This document shows, piece after piece, positions 55,011-63,763 of a stretch of DNA of 64,000 nt. The stretch is taken from contig NZ_PTJS01000001.1 of assembly GCF_002941025.1 (NCBI RefSeq), positions 1,364,001 through 1,428,000 on the forward strand, written 5' to 3'. The position numbers and the translations under genes were made by a program. Position 1 is the first letter of the stretch. Each line of letters opens with the position of its first letter. The notes under the pieces are model-generated. The model made no database searches, was not told the origin of the DNA, and saw nothing but the letters and a program-made list of their open reading frames with translations. This DNA is from Streptomyces sp. QL37. GTDB lineage: Bacteria > Actinomycetota > Actinomycetes > Streptomycetales > Streptomycetaceae.

Positions 55011-55673
55011 ATGACGAACACGCCCCAGAACGACACCACCCCGCAACCCGCACCCGACTCCAACTCGGTCTCGGGGCGAGCAAGTTATCGCAAGAGCATT
55101 GCTCCCGTCGGGAGCAATGCTCTTGCGTCCCCCGCCCCTGAAGCGGCGGGAGCGGATCGGCACCGGGGGGCGCCAATCCGTGAGGATGCGACCGAGGGCG
55201 GCTCGCATCCTGGGAAGCAGGACGAACACAGCTGCCACAGTGCGTACTGCACGCACACCGCCCCTTCGAAGCCGCATGTGCAGCAGCGTGAACGCCTGCG
55301 CGACGAGAACAAACGCATACGCCAGCCCAGCTGCCGCATGAACGACGACGAGTACCAACTCCTCACCCGCGCAGCCGCCGTGTGCAGCATGAGCGTCGCC
55401 AGTTTCCTCGCCCACGCCGCGCTCAAAGCCGCCGGCGACCTCGACCGTACGGCGGCGGAAATCGCCGCCCAACGAGAAGTCCACAACGAGCTCTTCGCTT
55501 TGCGCCGGCACCTCGGCCACATCGGCAACAACGTCAACCAGGTAGCCAAGGCGACCAACTCTGGTGCCGAAGTCCCGTACGCCGAAGCCGTACTCGGCGC
55601 CGTCCAGCGCGCCACCCAGCGCGTGGACGCCTTCATCCAGCACTACCTCAACACCGAAACCCGAGCAGGATGA
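55011..55673 (+). CDS. mobC: MobC-like mobilisation accessory protein
   Basis: The protein has 220 aa from ATG 55011, but the true start is uncertain because a large inverted repeat (55089-55127) lies inside this N-terminal part; later starts up to 55338 are possible. The conserved C-terminal half has RMNDDEYQLLTRAAAVCSMS, VASFLAHAALKAAGDLDRTA and HIGNNVNQVAKATNSGAEVP, the ribbon-helix-helix and MobC signature that helps relaxase load at oriT. The stop overlaps the relaxase start (ATGA at 55670). Confidence 0.8.
   Translation: MTNTPQNDTTPQPAPDSNSVSGRASYRKSIAPVGSNALASPAPEAAGADRHRGAPIREDATEGGSHPGKQDEHSCHSAYCTHTAPSKPHVQQRERLRDENKRIRQPSCRMNDDEYQLLTRAAAVCSMSVASFLAHAALKAAGDLDRTAAEIAAQREVHNELFALRRHLGHIGNNVNQVAKATNSGAEVPYAEAVLGAVQRATQRVDAFIQHYLNTETRAG
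55089..55127. repeat. Perfect 18-bp inverted repeat, candidate oriT or terminator
   Basis: The arms CGCAAGAGCATTGCTCCC and GGGAGCAATGCTCTTGCG are fully complementary around a 3-nt loop (GTC). The repeat lies just before the conserved part of the MobC gene. Inverted repeats of this kind lie next to nic sites in mobilisable plasmids. It may instead end upstream transcription. It is far longer than any other hairpin around it. Confidence 0.6.
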
Positions 55674-57403
55674 TCCCGCGCGTCCACAAGCGAGGCTCGA
55701 ACACGTTCGGCCTGCTCAACTACCTCTACGGCAAAGGGACCCATGAGGAGCATGTCGACCCGCATCTCGTCGCGGCCTGGGACAGTTTCGCTCCCGACCC
55801 CGGTCGCGATCCGCAGGCCACGAAGCGGCATCTGCAGCAGCTCCTGGACCAGCCCGTCCAGGCACTCGCGGAGTCGCGCCGCCCGGCGAAGCACGTCTGG
55901 CACCTTTCGGTCCGGGCCGCACCGGATGACCCGGTTCTCTCCGACGAGCAATGGGGCGAGATCGCCCGACGCATGGTCGCCGCGACCGGCATCGCTCCGG
56001 CCGCCGACGAGGCGGGATGCCGCTGGGCAGCGGTGCGCCACGCCGACGACCACATCCACATCATCGCCACGCTCGTCCGCGAGGACGGCCGGCGCCCGCG
56101 CCTCAACAACGACGCCAAGCGGTCGCAGGCCGAAGCCCGCTTGATCGAAGCCGAGTACGGGCTCAAGCAGCTCAGTGCCGGGGATGGGACCGCAGCGCAG
56201 CGCCCGACCAGCGCCGAGCGCCACAAGGCCCAGCGACAGGGCCGCGAGCGCACCGCGCGCGAAGACCTGCGCGAGAGCGTACGTCGAGCGGTGACCGGCG
56301 CCAGAAGCGAAGAGGAGTTCTTCGACCGCCTTGCCGCCGCCGGCCTGCTGATCCGCAAGCGCGAGGCCCCGTCCGGCGACCTGCTCGGCTACAAGGTGGC
56401 CCTGCCGGATGACCGCAACAGAAACGGTGAGCCCGTGTTCTACCCCGGTGCGCGCCTCGCCCCGGATCTGTCCCTGCCGCGCATCCGGGAGCGCTGGTCC
56501 GCCGACTCCGACAAGACGGGGTCGCCAGATTCTCCCGGCAGCGCATCGCCCAACAGCCCTTCTGCCGCGCGTCGCCGGGCGGCCACGGCTGCGTGGGTGG
56601 CAATCGGGGTCGTCGAGGACGGTGACGACGCAGTCGCTGCTGCGTACGTCGCCGCAACCGGCGAGGTCCTAGACGCCCTCGCGAAAACGTCCGCCGCCCA
56701 CACCCGCGGCGAACTACGTGATGCTGCCACAGCGTTCGAGCGGGCCTCGCGCTCTCACGTACGCGCTGTACGCGGACACGACCGGGCCTTGCGGCAGGCT
56801 GCCCGCGACCTCGTCCACGGAGGCCCGGCCCTCGGCCGGGGCGAGGACGGCGCCAGCACCGCGATGGTGATCGACATGCTGTTCTTCCTCGTCACGGCCG
56901 CCGCCCACTGGCATGCGAGGAAGGGCCATGCCCAGCAAGCCGAAGCCGCTAGCCGGGCCGCCGAGCACCTGCGCAACGCCTACCGGCCCGCTTCCGCTCA
57001 GCCACTCGGCGTGCTCTACCAGCGCGGCCGACGCCTGAGCCAGCCGGTACTCCATCGACAGACGGCGCTTCTGCGCGAAACGCTGCCGAGCCTGGCCGAG
57101 AAGATTCTCGCCGAGCCCGGTTGGTACGCCCTTGCCGCGACCATCGCGGAAGCCGACGCCGCCGGCCACGACCCGGCCGCGCTCCTGTCCGACGCCGTGG
57201 AGAGCCGAGAACTGGGCACTGCGGACTCGGTCAGTGACGTCCTGGTGTGGCGACTGCGGCGGCGAGCGGATCTACCGGCCGACGCTACGGGGATTCCGAA
57301 GAACCGCACGGTGCAAAATCCGGCGAAGGTGCGCCCGGCAACGGCGCGAGCCACCGCCTCTGGCCGCCGTTTCGGTGAAGAAACACCTGGCAACACACGA
57401 TGA
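55670..57403 (+). CDS. Relaxase/mobilisation nuclease
   Basis: The protein has 577 aa. The N-terminal 150 residues form the relaxase core: NTFGLLNYLYGKGTHEEHVD, then HVWHLSVRAA and the metal site RHADDHIHIIATLV (His-x3-His-x-His type). A catalytic Tyr would be expected near the start (LLNYLYGKG). The long C-terminal part is helical. It nicks the element at oriT and leads the strand during transfer. It overlaps mobC by four bases. No full conjugation ATPase is in the window, so the element may depend on a helper or on genes outside. Confidence 0.88.
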   Translation: MIPRVHKRGSNTFGLLNYLYGKGTHEEHVDPHLVAAWDSFAPDPGRDPQATKRHLQQLLDQPVQALAESRRPAKHVWHLSVRAAPDDPVLSDEQWGEIARRMVAATGIAPAADEAGCRWAAVRHADDHIHIIATLVREDGRRPRLNNDAKRSQAEARLIEAEYGLKQLSAGDGTAAQRPTSAERHKAQRQGRERTAREDLRESVRRAVTGARSEEEFFDRLAAAGLLIRKREAPSGDLLGYKVALPDDRNRNGEPVFYPGARLAPDLSLPRIRERWSADSDKTGSPDSPGSASPNSPSAARRRAATAAWVAIGVVEDGDDAVAAAYVAATGEVLDALAKTSAAHTRGELRDAATAFERASRSHVRAVRGHDRALRQAARDLVHGGPALGRGEDGASTAMVIDMLFFLVTAAAHWHARKGHAQQAEAASRAAEHLRNAYRPASAQPLGVLYQRGRRLSQPVLHRQTALLRETLPSLAEKILAEPGWYALAATIAEADAAGHDPAALLSDAVESRELGTADSVSDVLVWRLRRRADLPADATGIPKNRTVQNPAKVRPATARATASGRRFGEETPGNTR

Positions 57404-57429
57404 GCCCCCGCCGCCGGTGCGAGTGCGCC

Positions 57430-58245
57430 TCAGAGGAACTCGTGGACGCCGCGCAATGTCGTGCGCAGCTTCGCCTGGGTGGCCCGGCTGTCGAGCCGGA
57501 CGTCGAGTGCGCCGGCAAGCGAGGTGCCGGCGCGGAGGCCCTTCGGCAGTCGGGAAGCATCGAGGCCGTCCCGCTCAGCGATCAGCACACCCAGGCCGTG
57601 ACGACTCACGGCATCGGTGCCCGCAAGGTGGTGCATGCCGCGGGCGTCGGTGAAGGCCAGTTCCAGCAGGGCGGCGGCGAGGTCACCGACATGCACGGGG
57701 CAGCGGATGTCGTCGGTGAACAGGGCTCCGGATCGGGAGCCGGTCGCGAGGTCGTGCACGAGGCGTACATGCTCGGACTGGAGGCCGCCGATGATCAGAG
57801 AGGTACGGGCGATGACGGCGTCCGGAGCAAGAAGCCGGATGCCGGTCTCCGCCGCGGCCTTCGCTGCGCCGTACGGGGTGACGGGATCGGGACGACAGGA
57901 TTCGTCGTAGTGGACTCGCGCGCCGGAGAACACGGCGTCGCTGCTCACGTGAACGAGGCGGCAGCCGTACTTCGCCACAGCCATCGCCAGGCGGACCGAG
58001 CCATCGGCTGTGACGGTCCAGTCGGCGCCGCCGCTGCTCGCGTTGATGACCACGCAGGGGGCAAGCGAGGCAACGATCTTCTCGACACGGTCGCTGACCC
58101 GCAGGTCCAACTCGTACCACGTGGCCTCCGGACAATCGCACGGCCTGGTCGCGAAGGTCGCGGCGACGCGATGTCCAGCGGCAGATGCCTGGCGGACCAA
58201 CTCGGTGCCCAGGAAACCGCCGCCGCCGACAACAAGAACAGTCAT
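57430..58245 (-). CDS. NAD(P)-binding SDR protein, RmlD-like
   Basis: The protein has 271 aa from ATG 58245; the frame extends upstream but loses similarity. The Rossmann start VLVVGGGGFLGTELVRQ and the catalytic TPYGAAKAA (Tyr-x3-Lys) are present, with HVSSDAVFSGARVHYDES as in dTDP-4-dehydrorhamnose reductases. It would reduce a nucleotide sugar or related ketone. The neighbours do not show a sugar pathway. It converges on the relaxase gene with 26 bp between. Confidence 0.88.
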   Translation of the reverse strand: MTVLVVGGGGFLGTELVRQASAAGHRVAATFATRPCDCPEATWYELDLRVSDRVEKIVASLAPCVVINASSGGADWTVTADGSVRLAMAVAKYGCRLVHVSSDAVFSGARVHYDESCRPDPVTPYGAAKAAAETGIRLLAPDAVIARTSLIIGGLQSEHVRLVHDLATGSRSGALFTDDIRCPVHVGDLAAALLELAFTDARGMHHLAGTDAVSRHGLGVLIAERDGLDASRLPKGLRAGTSLAGALDVRLDSRATQAKLRTTLRGVHEFL

Positions 58246-58431
58246 GTCATGCCACGGTAGACGGTCCTCACCTCGCTCGAAGCGCCTCGCCAGGAGCCAC
58301 GCCAGCCCCAAGCAGCGAGGAAACACCTCATGGCCTGCGGATAGAGACTGTGGACTTTGTGAATTGAAACCGCCAGGGGCATGGGGCACGATCATGAAGC
58401 GAGTCGGATGAGGCAAGGGGAGGACGCCAGG

Positions 58432-58875
58432 GTGTTTCACCGAATACGACGCAGGGCCAAGGGGCCGAGCGAGGCGCAGCGCCAGTTCGCCGAGGTGTTT
58501 GCGCGGATGCAGAACCAGGTCCCGGCGGGCTTCGGGGAGCCGCCAGCCGAGCCGGAGCCCACCGAGTCGGTCGCCGTGGTGGACGACTTCCTCCCGCCGG
58601 AGCTGCGCGTACCGAGCCACGACCAGGTCGACGGCAAGATGATGCCGTGGAAGCAGCCCCTCGTCCTCGACGGTGAGATGGTCGCCTGCGCCAAGTGCGG
58701 GGCATACCGGGACTGGCTCATCCTCTCCACTCGCGACCAGATCTGGCTGCGCTGCCGGGCCGGCCACCAGCAGCAGGAGACCCGCCTCGACACGGCGTGG
58801 TACAACCGGCGCTCTGGACCGGCGGACGCGACGCACGCCACGTTCGAGGACTGCCTGCGCCACCTTGGGCACTGA
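58432..58875 (+). CDS. Hypothetical protein with zinc-ribbon-like motif
   Basis: The protein has 147 aa from GTG 58432, with GGGAGG eight bases upstream. The second half contains CAKCGAYRDWLILST, then LRCRAGHQQQET, a Cys2-Cys/His arrangement able to bind zinc. The first half is charged and helical. Function unknown. Together with the next gene it lies in a plasmid-type neighbourhood. Confidence 0.65.
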   Translation: MFHRIRRRAKGPSEAQRQFAEVFARMQNQVPAGFGEPPAEPEPTESVAVVDDFLPPELRVPSHDQVDGKMMPWKQPLVLDGEMVACAKCGAYRDWLILSTRDQIWLRCRAGHQQQETRLDTAWYNRRSGPADATHATFEDCLRHLGH

Positions 58876-58954
58876 CCACCACTCCTACGATCCCACCGGG
58901 CCTCCGGGCCCGCACTGACCACCCGTCGCCTAGCACCAAGGGGTCAGTTCCGTC

Positions 58955-59650
58955 ATGCGCGTTCGCGTCGCCACCACCATTCTCGGCATCACCGCCGTCC
59001 TCCTCGCCGTACCGGCCTGCTCCACCGACACCGTCGGCGACCCGTCCGACACCACACCGTCCGCCCGTCCCGGGAAGCAGGCCGACACAACCCAGCAGGC
59101 TGCCCTGCTCTCGTCGGCCGCGCTGGAGACGCGCCTGCTCAACAAGAGCGACCTGGGCAGGGGCTACCTCCGCAAGCCTGAACGCCCCTCCCAGCACGAC
59201 GACGTCACCGTCATCGGCTGTCCAGCCCTGAGCGAGCTGGGCGGCGACGCCGCGACCGGCGGCACGCTCAGCTTCCCGCGCAAGGCGAAGGCGGACTTCA
59301 CCTACGGGGGCAGCTCCTCAGAGGTCTCCGAGGAGCTGTACAGCGACAACCCGACCAAGCTGTCCGACGGTATCGGTCGGATCTTCGACGCGATGACCGG
59401 GTGCCCGACCTATCAGGTCGTCGTCGGCGGCACCCCCATCGACATGGCTTCGCAGAAGCTGATCCCGCCCCACAAGCTCGGCGACGAGCAGTGGAGCCAG
59501 CTCCTGACGTTCTCCACGAGGGAACGGAGCACCGTGGTCAAGCAGACCGCCATCCGCGACGGAAGTCTGCTGCTGATTGTCTCCGGCTCCCCGGCCCTCG
59601 TCGACCGGCACCTCGACAAGGCCCTCGACAAGGCCACGACAACGAGCTGA
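58955..59650 (+). CDS. Secreted lipoprotein
   Basis: The protein has 231 aa. The signal sequence TTILGITAVLLAVPAC ends in a lipobox with Cys22. The mature region begins with a disordered Thr/Pro/Asp segment. It then shows a fold of alternating strands with two Cys (VIGCPALSELG, FDAMTGCPTYQVVVG), like sensor domains seen in actinobacterial lipoproteins. It sits on the outer face of the membrane. Ligand unknown. Confidence 0.8.
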   Translation: MRVRVATTILGITAVLLAVPACSTDTVGDPSDTTPSARPGKQADTTQQAALLSSAALETRLLNKSDLGRGYLRKPERPSQHDDVTVIGCPALSELGGDAATGGTLSFPRKAKADFTYGGSSSEVSEELYSDNPTKLSDGIGRIFDAMTGCPTYQVVVGGTPIDMASQKLIPPHKLGDEQWSQLLTFSTRERSTVVKQTAIRDGSLLLIVSGSPALVDRHLDKALDKATTTS

Positions 59651-59666
59651 CCTGCCCATCCGCCCT

Positions 59667-59704
59667 GCTGCTGCCTCCGAACGCTGTGCGTCGGGGGCAG
59701 CAGT
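59667..59704 (+). terminator. Hairpin after the lipoprotein gene
   Basis: CTGCTGCC and GGCAGCAG pair around a loop of about 20 nt, 16 bp after the lipoprotein stop. Confidence 0.6.
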
Positions 59705-59772
59705 GCGTCACAGGGGCAAAGCCTTGTGGACATCAACGGTGCACCGCGACTGTCGCGGTCCGGGAAGCAAGA

Positions 59773-59806
59773 AGCCCGGCGCCCTCCATTGAGGAGGGGC
59801 CGGGCT
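59773..59806. terminator. Bidirectional hairpin between lipoprotein and DUF317 genes
   Basis: AGCCCGGCGCCCTCC pairs with GGAGGGGCCGGGCT (one base missing) around ATTGA. It lies between the convergent genes ending at 59650 and 59835 and may serve both. Confidence 0.7.
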
Positions 59807-59834
59807 GCGGGCGTCGGTGGGGGCTGGCTGAATG

Positions 59835-60689
59835 TTAGATGGCTGGCGCGCGCAGGAGCCGCGCCTGGGTGGCCTCGGGCAGCACCCGCCGCAGGACCGG
59901 CGCGGTCGAGCTGAGGGAGGCGGCGAAGGCCGCGACGAGATCGTGTGGAACGCTCGCGCCGAAGGACACCGCCCACAGGCACGGCGCGCCGAGCGCGGGC
60001 TCCGCCCACGCCTGCCACCCAACCGATCCCACTTCGTCGACCTCGGTGGTCAAGGCGCGGGAGTCGCCGTCCTGGATGAGGGGCGGCACCTCGCCGAGGC
60101 TGATGTGCGAGGTGAACGTCGGATCCGTCGCCGCCGCCCGGGGCTGGTCGATGTCGCGGAACCAGCCGTGTGAGGCGACGGCGTCGAGGACCAGCTCGGG
60201 GCCCGCGATCGGCACGGCGGGCTGGTTGCAGGCATCGAGTGCGACGAGAAAGTCGGCCACGGACTCGCCAGGGACGCCGCAGGTGAAGTACGCCGACCAC
60301 TGAGCGAGCGGGCTGCTCGTGTCCGGGCGGGCGGAAACCTGCCAGGCAATCGGCAGACCTCCCAGGTGGAACGGCTCGTCCGCCAAGCTCCACTGCGCCC
60401 ACCGGAGGGCATCGGGGCTGATGTGCAGGACGGTACTGCGCAGGACCTGGCGGTCCTCATCTGCTTCGTCGGGCTGGTGGCGACCGCGGACGATCGTCAG
60501 GCTCGTCCAGCCCAGGCCAGAAAGCGTGTCGGCGACGCCGTCGTAGAGGCGCCCATCGTCACCGGCCAAATATCGGGGCCCGACCCAGAACGCGGGCTGG
60601 CCGCCACGCGGAGTGGACGGGTCGAAAGGGAAGTCGGGGTACAGGGGCGCCTCCAAAGGCTCGATGCGGGTTCTACTTGCCGCCGGCAC
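59835..60689 (-). CDS. DUF317 domain protein
   Basis: The protein has 284 aa with the DUF317 features FWVGPRYLAGDDGRLYDGVA, GLGWTSLTIVRGRHQPDE, then WQVSARPDTSSPLAQWSAYF and SHGWFRDIDQPR. Such proteins are widespread on Streptomyces plasmids and mobile elements but have no known function. Its start lies inside the end of the upstream small gene (60673-60963). Confidence 0.85.
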   Translation of the reverse strand: MPAASRTRIEPLEAPLYPDFPFDPSTPRGGQPAFWVGPRYLAGDDGRLYDGVADTLSGLGWTSLTIVRGRHQPDEADEDRQVLRSTVLHISPDALRWAQWSLADEPFHLGGLPIAWQVSARPDTSSPLAQWSAYFTCGVPGESVADFLVALDACNQPAVPIAGPELVLDAVASHGWFRDIDQPRAAATDPTFTSHISLGEVPPLIQDGDSRALTTEVDEVGSVGWQAWAEPALGAPCLWAVSFGASVPHDLVAAFAASLSSTAPVLRRVLPEATQARLLRAPAI

Positions 60690-60963
60690 GGCGGCGGGGT
60701 CGGCGTGGGGGTGCCTGGACAGGGCCCTGCCACGTCAGGGCGACGGCCACCTCGGGCGGCAGATGGCCGAGCTGGGCACTCTCGTCCCGCCCCTCGGCCA
60801 GGTAGACGACGGTCCGGCCGGTCTCGTCCACCGACTGCACGACCTGTGCCAGCCGGTGTGCCATCGGAAAGAACGGGTTCATGGCCTGGCGGACCGGAGC
60901 ACTTCGGTCGCAGGCGGACAACAGATCGATGAGATCACCGACGGTCATCTCCGGGGACGTCAC
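60673..60963 (-). CDS. Small conserved hypothetical protein next to DUF317
   Basis: The protein has 96 aa: SPEMTVGDLIDLLSACDRSA, VRQAMNPFFPMAHRLAQVVQ and YLAEGRDESAQLGHLPPEVA, ending in an Arg/Pro-rich tail. It overlaps the DUF317 gene start by 17 bp and is likely translated with it. The family is a known companion of DUF317 proteins in Streptomyces, with function unknown. Confidence 0.7.
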   Translation of the reverse strand: MTSPEMTVGDLIDLLSACDRSAPVRQAMNPFFPMAHRLAQVVQSVDETGRTVVYLAEGRDESAQLGHLPPEVAVALTWQGPVQAPPRRPRRRAGGK

Positions 60964-61053
60964 GAAGGGCCTCCTGGGGTGAGGGGACGGGGAGCTAAGA
61001 AGGGGGCAGGAAGCCGGTCCTCCGGGCGAGGGCGTCCGCTGAGTCCTGCACGG

Positions 61054-61413
61054 TCATACGCGCCGCGACGTCTCCAACACTCGCGCCACGGCGGCGGCGA
61101 CGATGTCAGCCGGCGTCTCGGTGTCGAACGCCAGGTGGTAGCCGGGCACCTCGGCCGTGCCGGTGACGGCTATCCTCCATCCCTCACCGTCGGTGCCGGG
61201 GCGGCCGTCCGGGAACCAGCCGAGGTAGAAACGGCCGTCCTTCGAGCTGACATGCACGTCCGCGCGATCGTCCACGATCAGGTGGAAATCTTCTGCGCAG
61301 AATTGGTCCATGACGAGCGTGGGCTGGCCCGGACCGAGCTGCCACTCACGCAACCGCAGGGCTTCGACGGTGGTAGAGAAACCGGCACCCAGGGGCGCGA
61401 TGGTCACAGGCAA
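61054..61413 (-). CDS. Conserved hypothetical protein, possibly DUF317-related
   Basis: The protein has 119 aa: REWQLGPGQPTLVMDQFCAE, VSSKDGRFYLGWFPDGRPG and GTAEVPGYHLAFDTETPADI, then VAAAVARVLET. The middle strand and the ending resemble one half of a DUF317 domain. It lies upstream of the two DUF317-linked genes in the same direction and probably in the same operon. Confidence 0.7.
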   Translation of the reverse strand: MPVTIAPLGAGFSTTVEALRLREWQLGPGQPTLVMDQFCAEDFHLIVDDRADVHVSSKDGRFYLGWFPDGRPGTDGEGWRIAVTGTAEVPGYHLAFDTETPADIVAAAVARVLETSRRV

Positions 61414-61925
61414 TCACCTCTCTGACCTGGGGTTTCTTGCAAGGTGGTCTACGTTGACATGCCCTCGCCCGCGTTGGCCAGTCCTTCCGCGATCTTTCCT
61501 GTCTGCCCCCGGCGAACTGTCCGTTGACATCGAACCCGTTTTGCCATCGAACCGAGCCCTGTTGATTCCGGCATGCAGGCCAAGGCCAGGAAGACGGCCG
61601 CCTGATGAGCACCCCGACGCAGCCGCCGGGGCCGTCCCACGTACCGCCAGCGCCCCGGCCGGGCGCGACGCGGGGGCGGCGAGGGCGGTGACGCCCACGG
61701 CCAGGAGGCGAAGAGCTCGGTACATCCCCCGCTCAACGAGCCGGGCCCGGCCGGGTATCGGAGGGGGCCCTGCAACGTCGAGCGCCCCGCGATGGTGCAC
61801 GCGGGGCGCTCGGGAGGTGCGCTGTCCCACGGGGGTAGAACGTGGCACCGACCTGGTAACGAGGCGCCGCAGGGCGGGTTACGCCGCAGCGCTCCTCCTC
61901 GGCTGCACCGGGGAGGGTGTGCCAC
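61414..61925. other. Stretch without a confident gene
   Basis: About 510 bp. A minus-strand frame around 61540-61730 reads YRALRLLAVGVTALAAPASR and looks like a signal peptide, but it has no good ribosome binding site and no recognisable mature part. I do not call it. Confidence 0.35.
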
Positions 61926-62037
61926 CTATCCCGACCAGGTGGGGCTGATCTCCCGCGCGGGCGCGATGGTGGCCTTGGCGGAGCCGGACATCGAGCCGTG
62001 CGGGGTCTGCAGGCCGGACACCGGCCTTCGGGGCTGA
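61926..62037 (+). pseudogene. C-terminal fragment of a DUF6233-like gene (copy 1)
   Basis: The frame reads AMVALAEPDIEPCGVCRPDT and then stops, like the end of a DUF6233-type Streptomyces protein. It has no beginning. A close copy is at 63595-63718. Confidence 0.55.
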
Positions 62038-62239
62038 TCCGGCTGTACCCGCCCCGCGCCCGGTGTCGCGCAGTTGCCCGAGTCGGCGCGCACTAGCGGC
62101 GTGACTCTGTGTAGTTGCTTGGGTGGTCGGCGTGCGGCCTGGGCGACACGCGCCGTGCGTGCGACCTCATCCACAACACAGCACTTCACGCCCGGTATCG
62201 GTGAGATTACTTAGTGCAATCAGCGGCGATACCATAGAC

Positions 62240-62902
62240 ATGAACATCACCGCTTTCCGCTCAACACTCGCCGGGTGTCTAGCAGTTGTGGTGCTCTCCG
62301 TGACCGCCCCTGCCGCGCACGCCAAGAACTACACGCTGCCGCTGCGCTCCGCCGTGGACAGGGTGCCGGTGGCGGACGAGGACCGCACGGGCTACGACCG
62401 GGACCTGTTCCACATCTGGATCGACGCGGACCGGGACGGCTGTGACACCCGCCGCGAGGTCCTCCTCGCCGAGGCGGTGACGGCCCCGGAGGTCACGGGC
62501 CGGTGCCGGCTGACCGAGGGGACCGGCACATGGCTGTCCTGGTACGACGACGTGGAGGTGACCGGCCAAAGGCGGCTGGACATCGACCACCTTGTCCCGC
62601 TCGCCGAAGCCTGGGACTCCGGAGCCTCCGCCTGGAATTTCGACCGGCGCGAGCGCTACGCCAACGATCTCGGTGACTCCCGTGCCCTTCTCGCGGTCAC
62701 CGACCGCTCCAACCGCCAGAAGTCCGACCAGGATGTCGCCGAGTGGCTGCCCATCGACGACGTGGTCTGTCACTACGTCAGCGACTGGACCGCCATCAAG
62801 CTGCGCTGGGGCCTGACCGCGGACCGTGCCGAGCACACGGCTCTGACCAGCCTCGCCGAGGGCTGCCCCAACACCCCGGTACACGTCAGCACCGCTGACT
62901 GA
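62240..62902 (+). CDS. Secreted HNH-family nuclease, paralogue of the gene at 8991-9677
   Basis: The protein has 220 aa from ATG 62240. A signal peptide is seen (LAGCLAVVVLSVTAPAAHA). The motif LDIDHLVPLAEAWDSGAS and NRQKSDQDVAEWLP match the paralogue, as does DWTAIKLRWGL near the end, and the Cys positions are similar. It is predicted to be an extracellular nuclease. A hairpin follows (62946-62969) and then a PLAT-like gene in the same direction. Confidence 0.88.
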   Translation: MNITAFRSTLAGCLAVVVLSVTAPAAHAKNYTLPLRSAVDRVPVADEDRTGYDRDLFHIWIDADRDGCDTRREVLLAEAVTAPEVTGRCRLTEGTGTWLSWYDDVEVTGQRRLDIDHLVPLAEAWDSGASAWNFDRRERYANDLGDSRALLAVTDRSNRQKSDQDVAEWLPIDDVVCHYVSDWTAIKLRWGLTADRAEHTALTSLAEGCPNTPVHVSTAD

Positions 62903-62945
62903 CCCCCCCACAACCACCCCCCACAGGGCCCACCCCCGGGCCCGC

Positions 62946-62969
62946 CTCAGGGCACAGCCGTGCCCTGAG
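62946..62969 (+). terminator. Perfect hairpin between the HNH and PLAT-like genes
   Basis: CTCAGGGCAC and GTGCCCTGAG form a 10-bp stem with a 4-nt loop, 44 bp after the stop at 62902. Confidence 0.65.
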
Positions 62970-63013
62970 ACAGAGGAGGCACACCCGCCTCCTACCGAGA
63001 AGAAGGAGAGATC

Positions 63014-63469
63014 ATGAGCGCCATCACCCAGATCAAAGTCCACCTGATGACGGCGGACGTCGACAAGGCGGGCACCGACAGCTGGATCTACGTCGGCGTG
63101 GGCGGCAGGGAGTTCCTCCTGGACCTGGCGGACCGCGAGGACACCCATCGCGGCAACGACGCCACGTACTACTTCGGGGAAGGCACCAACGTCACAGACC
63201 CCGAGTACAACGACCCCCGCAAGCCTCCGCTGGACACCGCCCACCTGGACCGCCTCCCCGTCTACCTGCGGATGGAATCCAACGGCTCCACCCCCGGCTG
63301 GTGCATCGAGTGGGTCTCGGTGACGGTCAACCCCGACACCCGCGACGCCCACCGCTTCACCCACCCCAGCCTGCGCCGGGTCACCGAGACGAACCGGATC
63401 TGGCTGGACAACGACTACGGCAAGGCCCTCTACCTCCTGCCCGACGACGACGGCGGATCCGAGGGCTGA
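63014..63469 (+). CDS. PLAT/LH2-like domain protein
   Basis: The protein has 151 aa with AAGGAG upstream of ATG 63014. The start TQIKVHLMTADVDKAGTDSW, followed by IYVGVGGREFLLDL, is the PLAT/LH2 beta-sandwich pattern. WCIEWVSVTVN and RIWLDNDYGKALYLLPDD complete it. PLAT domains bind lipids or proteins. There is no signal peptide. Placement after the HNH nuclease gene hints at a joint function, but this is inferred. Confidence 0.75.
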   Translation: MSAITQIKVHLMTADVDKAGTDSWIYVGVGGREFLLDLADREDTHRGNDATYYFGEGTNVTDPEYNDPRKPPLDTAHLDRLPVYLRMESNGSTPGWCIEWVSVTVNPDTRDAHRFTHPSLRRVTETNRIWLDNDYGKALYLLPDDDGGSEG

Positions 63470-63554
63470 GCCCCGGCGGCCACCGGAAGCCACCGGCCGG
63501 CCCTCGGCCACCGACGCGCGCCGTAGCCGACGGTGAAACGCTGCCATGCCGCGC

Positions 63555-63588
63555 CGGATGCCCCGCACCCTCAGGTGCGGGGCATCCG
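63555..63588 (+). terminator. Perfect 15-bp hairpin after the PLAT-like gene
   Basis: CGGATGCCCCGCACC and GGTGCGGGGCATCCG pair perfectly around CTCA, about 85 bp after the stop at 63469. Confidence 0.7.
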
Positions 63589-63594
63589 AATGCC

Positions 63595-63718
63595 TGGCAT
63601 ACACACGGCGGTAGGGGCCGGGCTGTTCTCCCGGGAGGACGCGATGGTGGCTCTGGCTGAGCCGGACACCGAGCCGTGCGGGGTCTGCCGGCCGGACACC
63701 AGGCTGACGCACGGGTAG
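63595..63718 (+). pseudogene. C-terminal fragment of a DUF6233-like gene (copy 2)
   Basis: The frame reads DAMVALAEPDTEPCGVCRPD, then TRLTHG and a stop. It is nearly the same as the fragment at 61926-62037 and, like it, has no start. The two copies bracket the HNH and PLAT-like genes. Confidence 0.55.
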
Positions 63719-63744
63719 GGCCCCACACGTATCTGCGGGGCCCT
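63717..63744. terminator. Hairpin between convergent gene ends
   Basis: AGGGCCCC and GGGGCCCT form an 8-bp perfect stem just before the stop of the minus-strand STAS gene at 63764. Confidence 0.65.
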
Positions 63745-63763
63745 CCATGCGACTGTGCGGGGG

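Noticed and set aside
61414..61848. Possible small secreted peptide on the minus strand (YRALRLLAVGVTALAA)
   Set aside because: Signal-like stretch only; no good ribosome binding site and no recognisable mature part.
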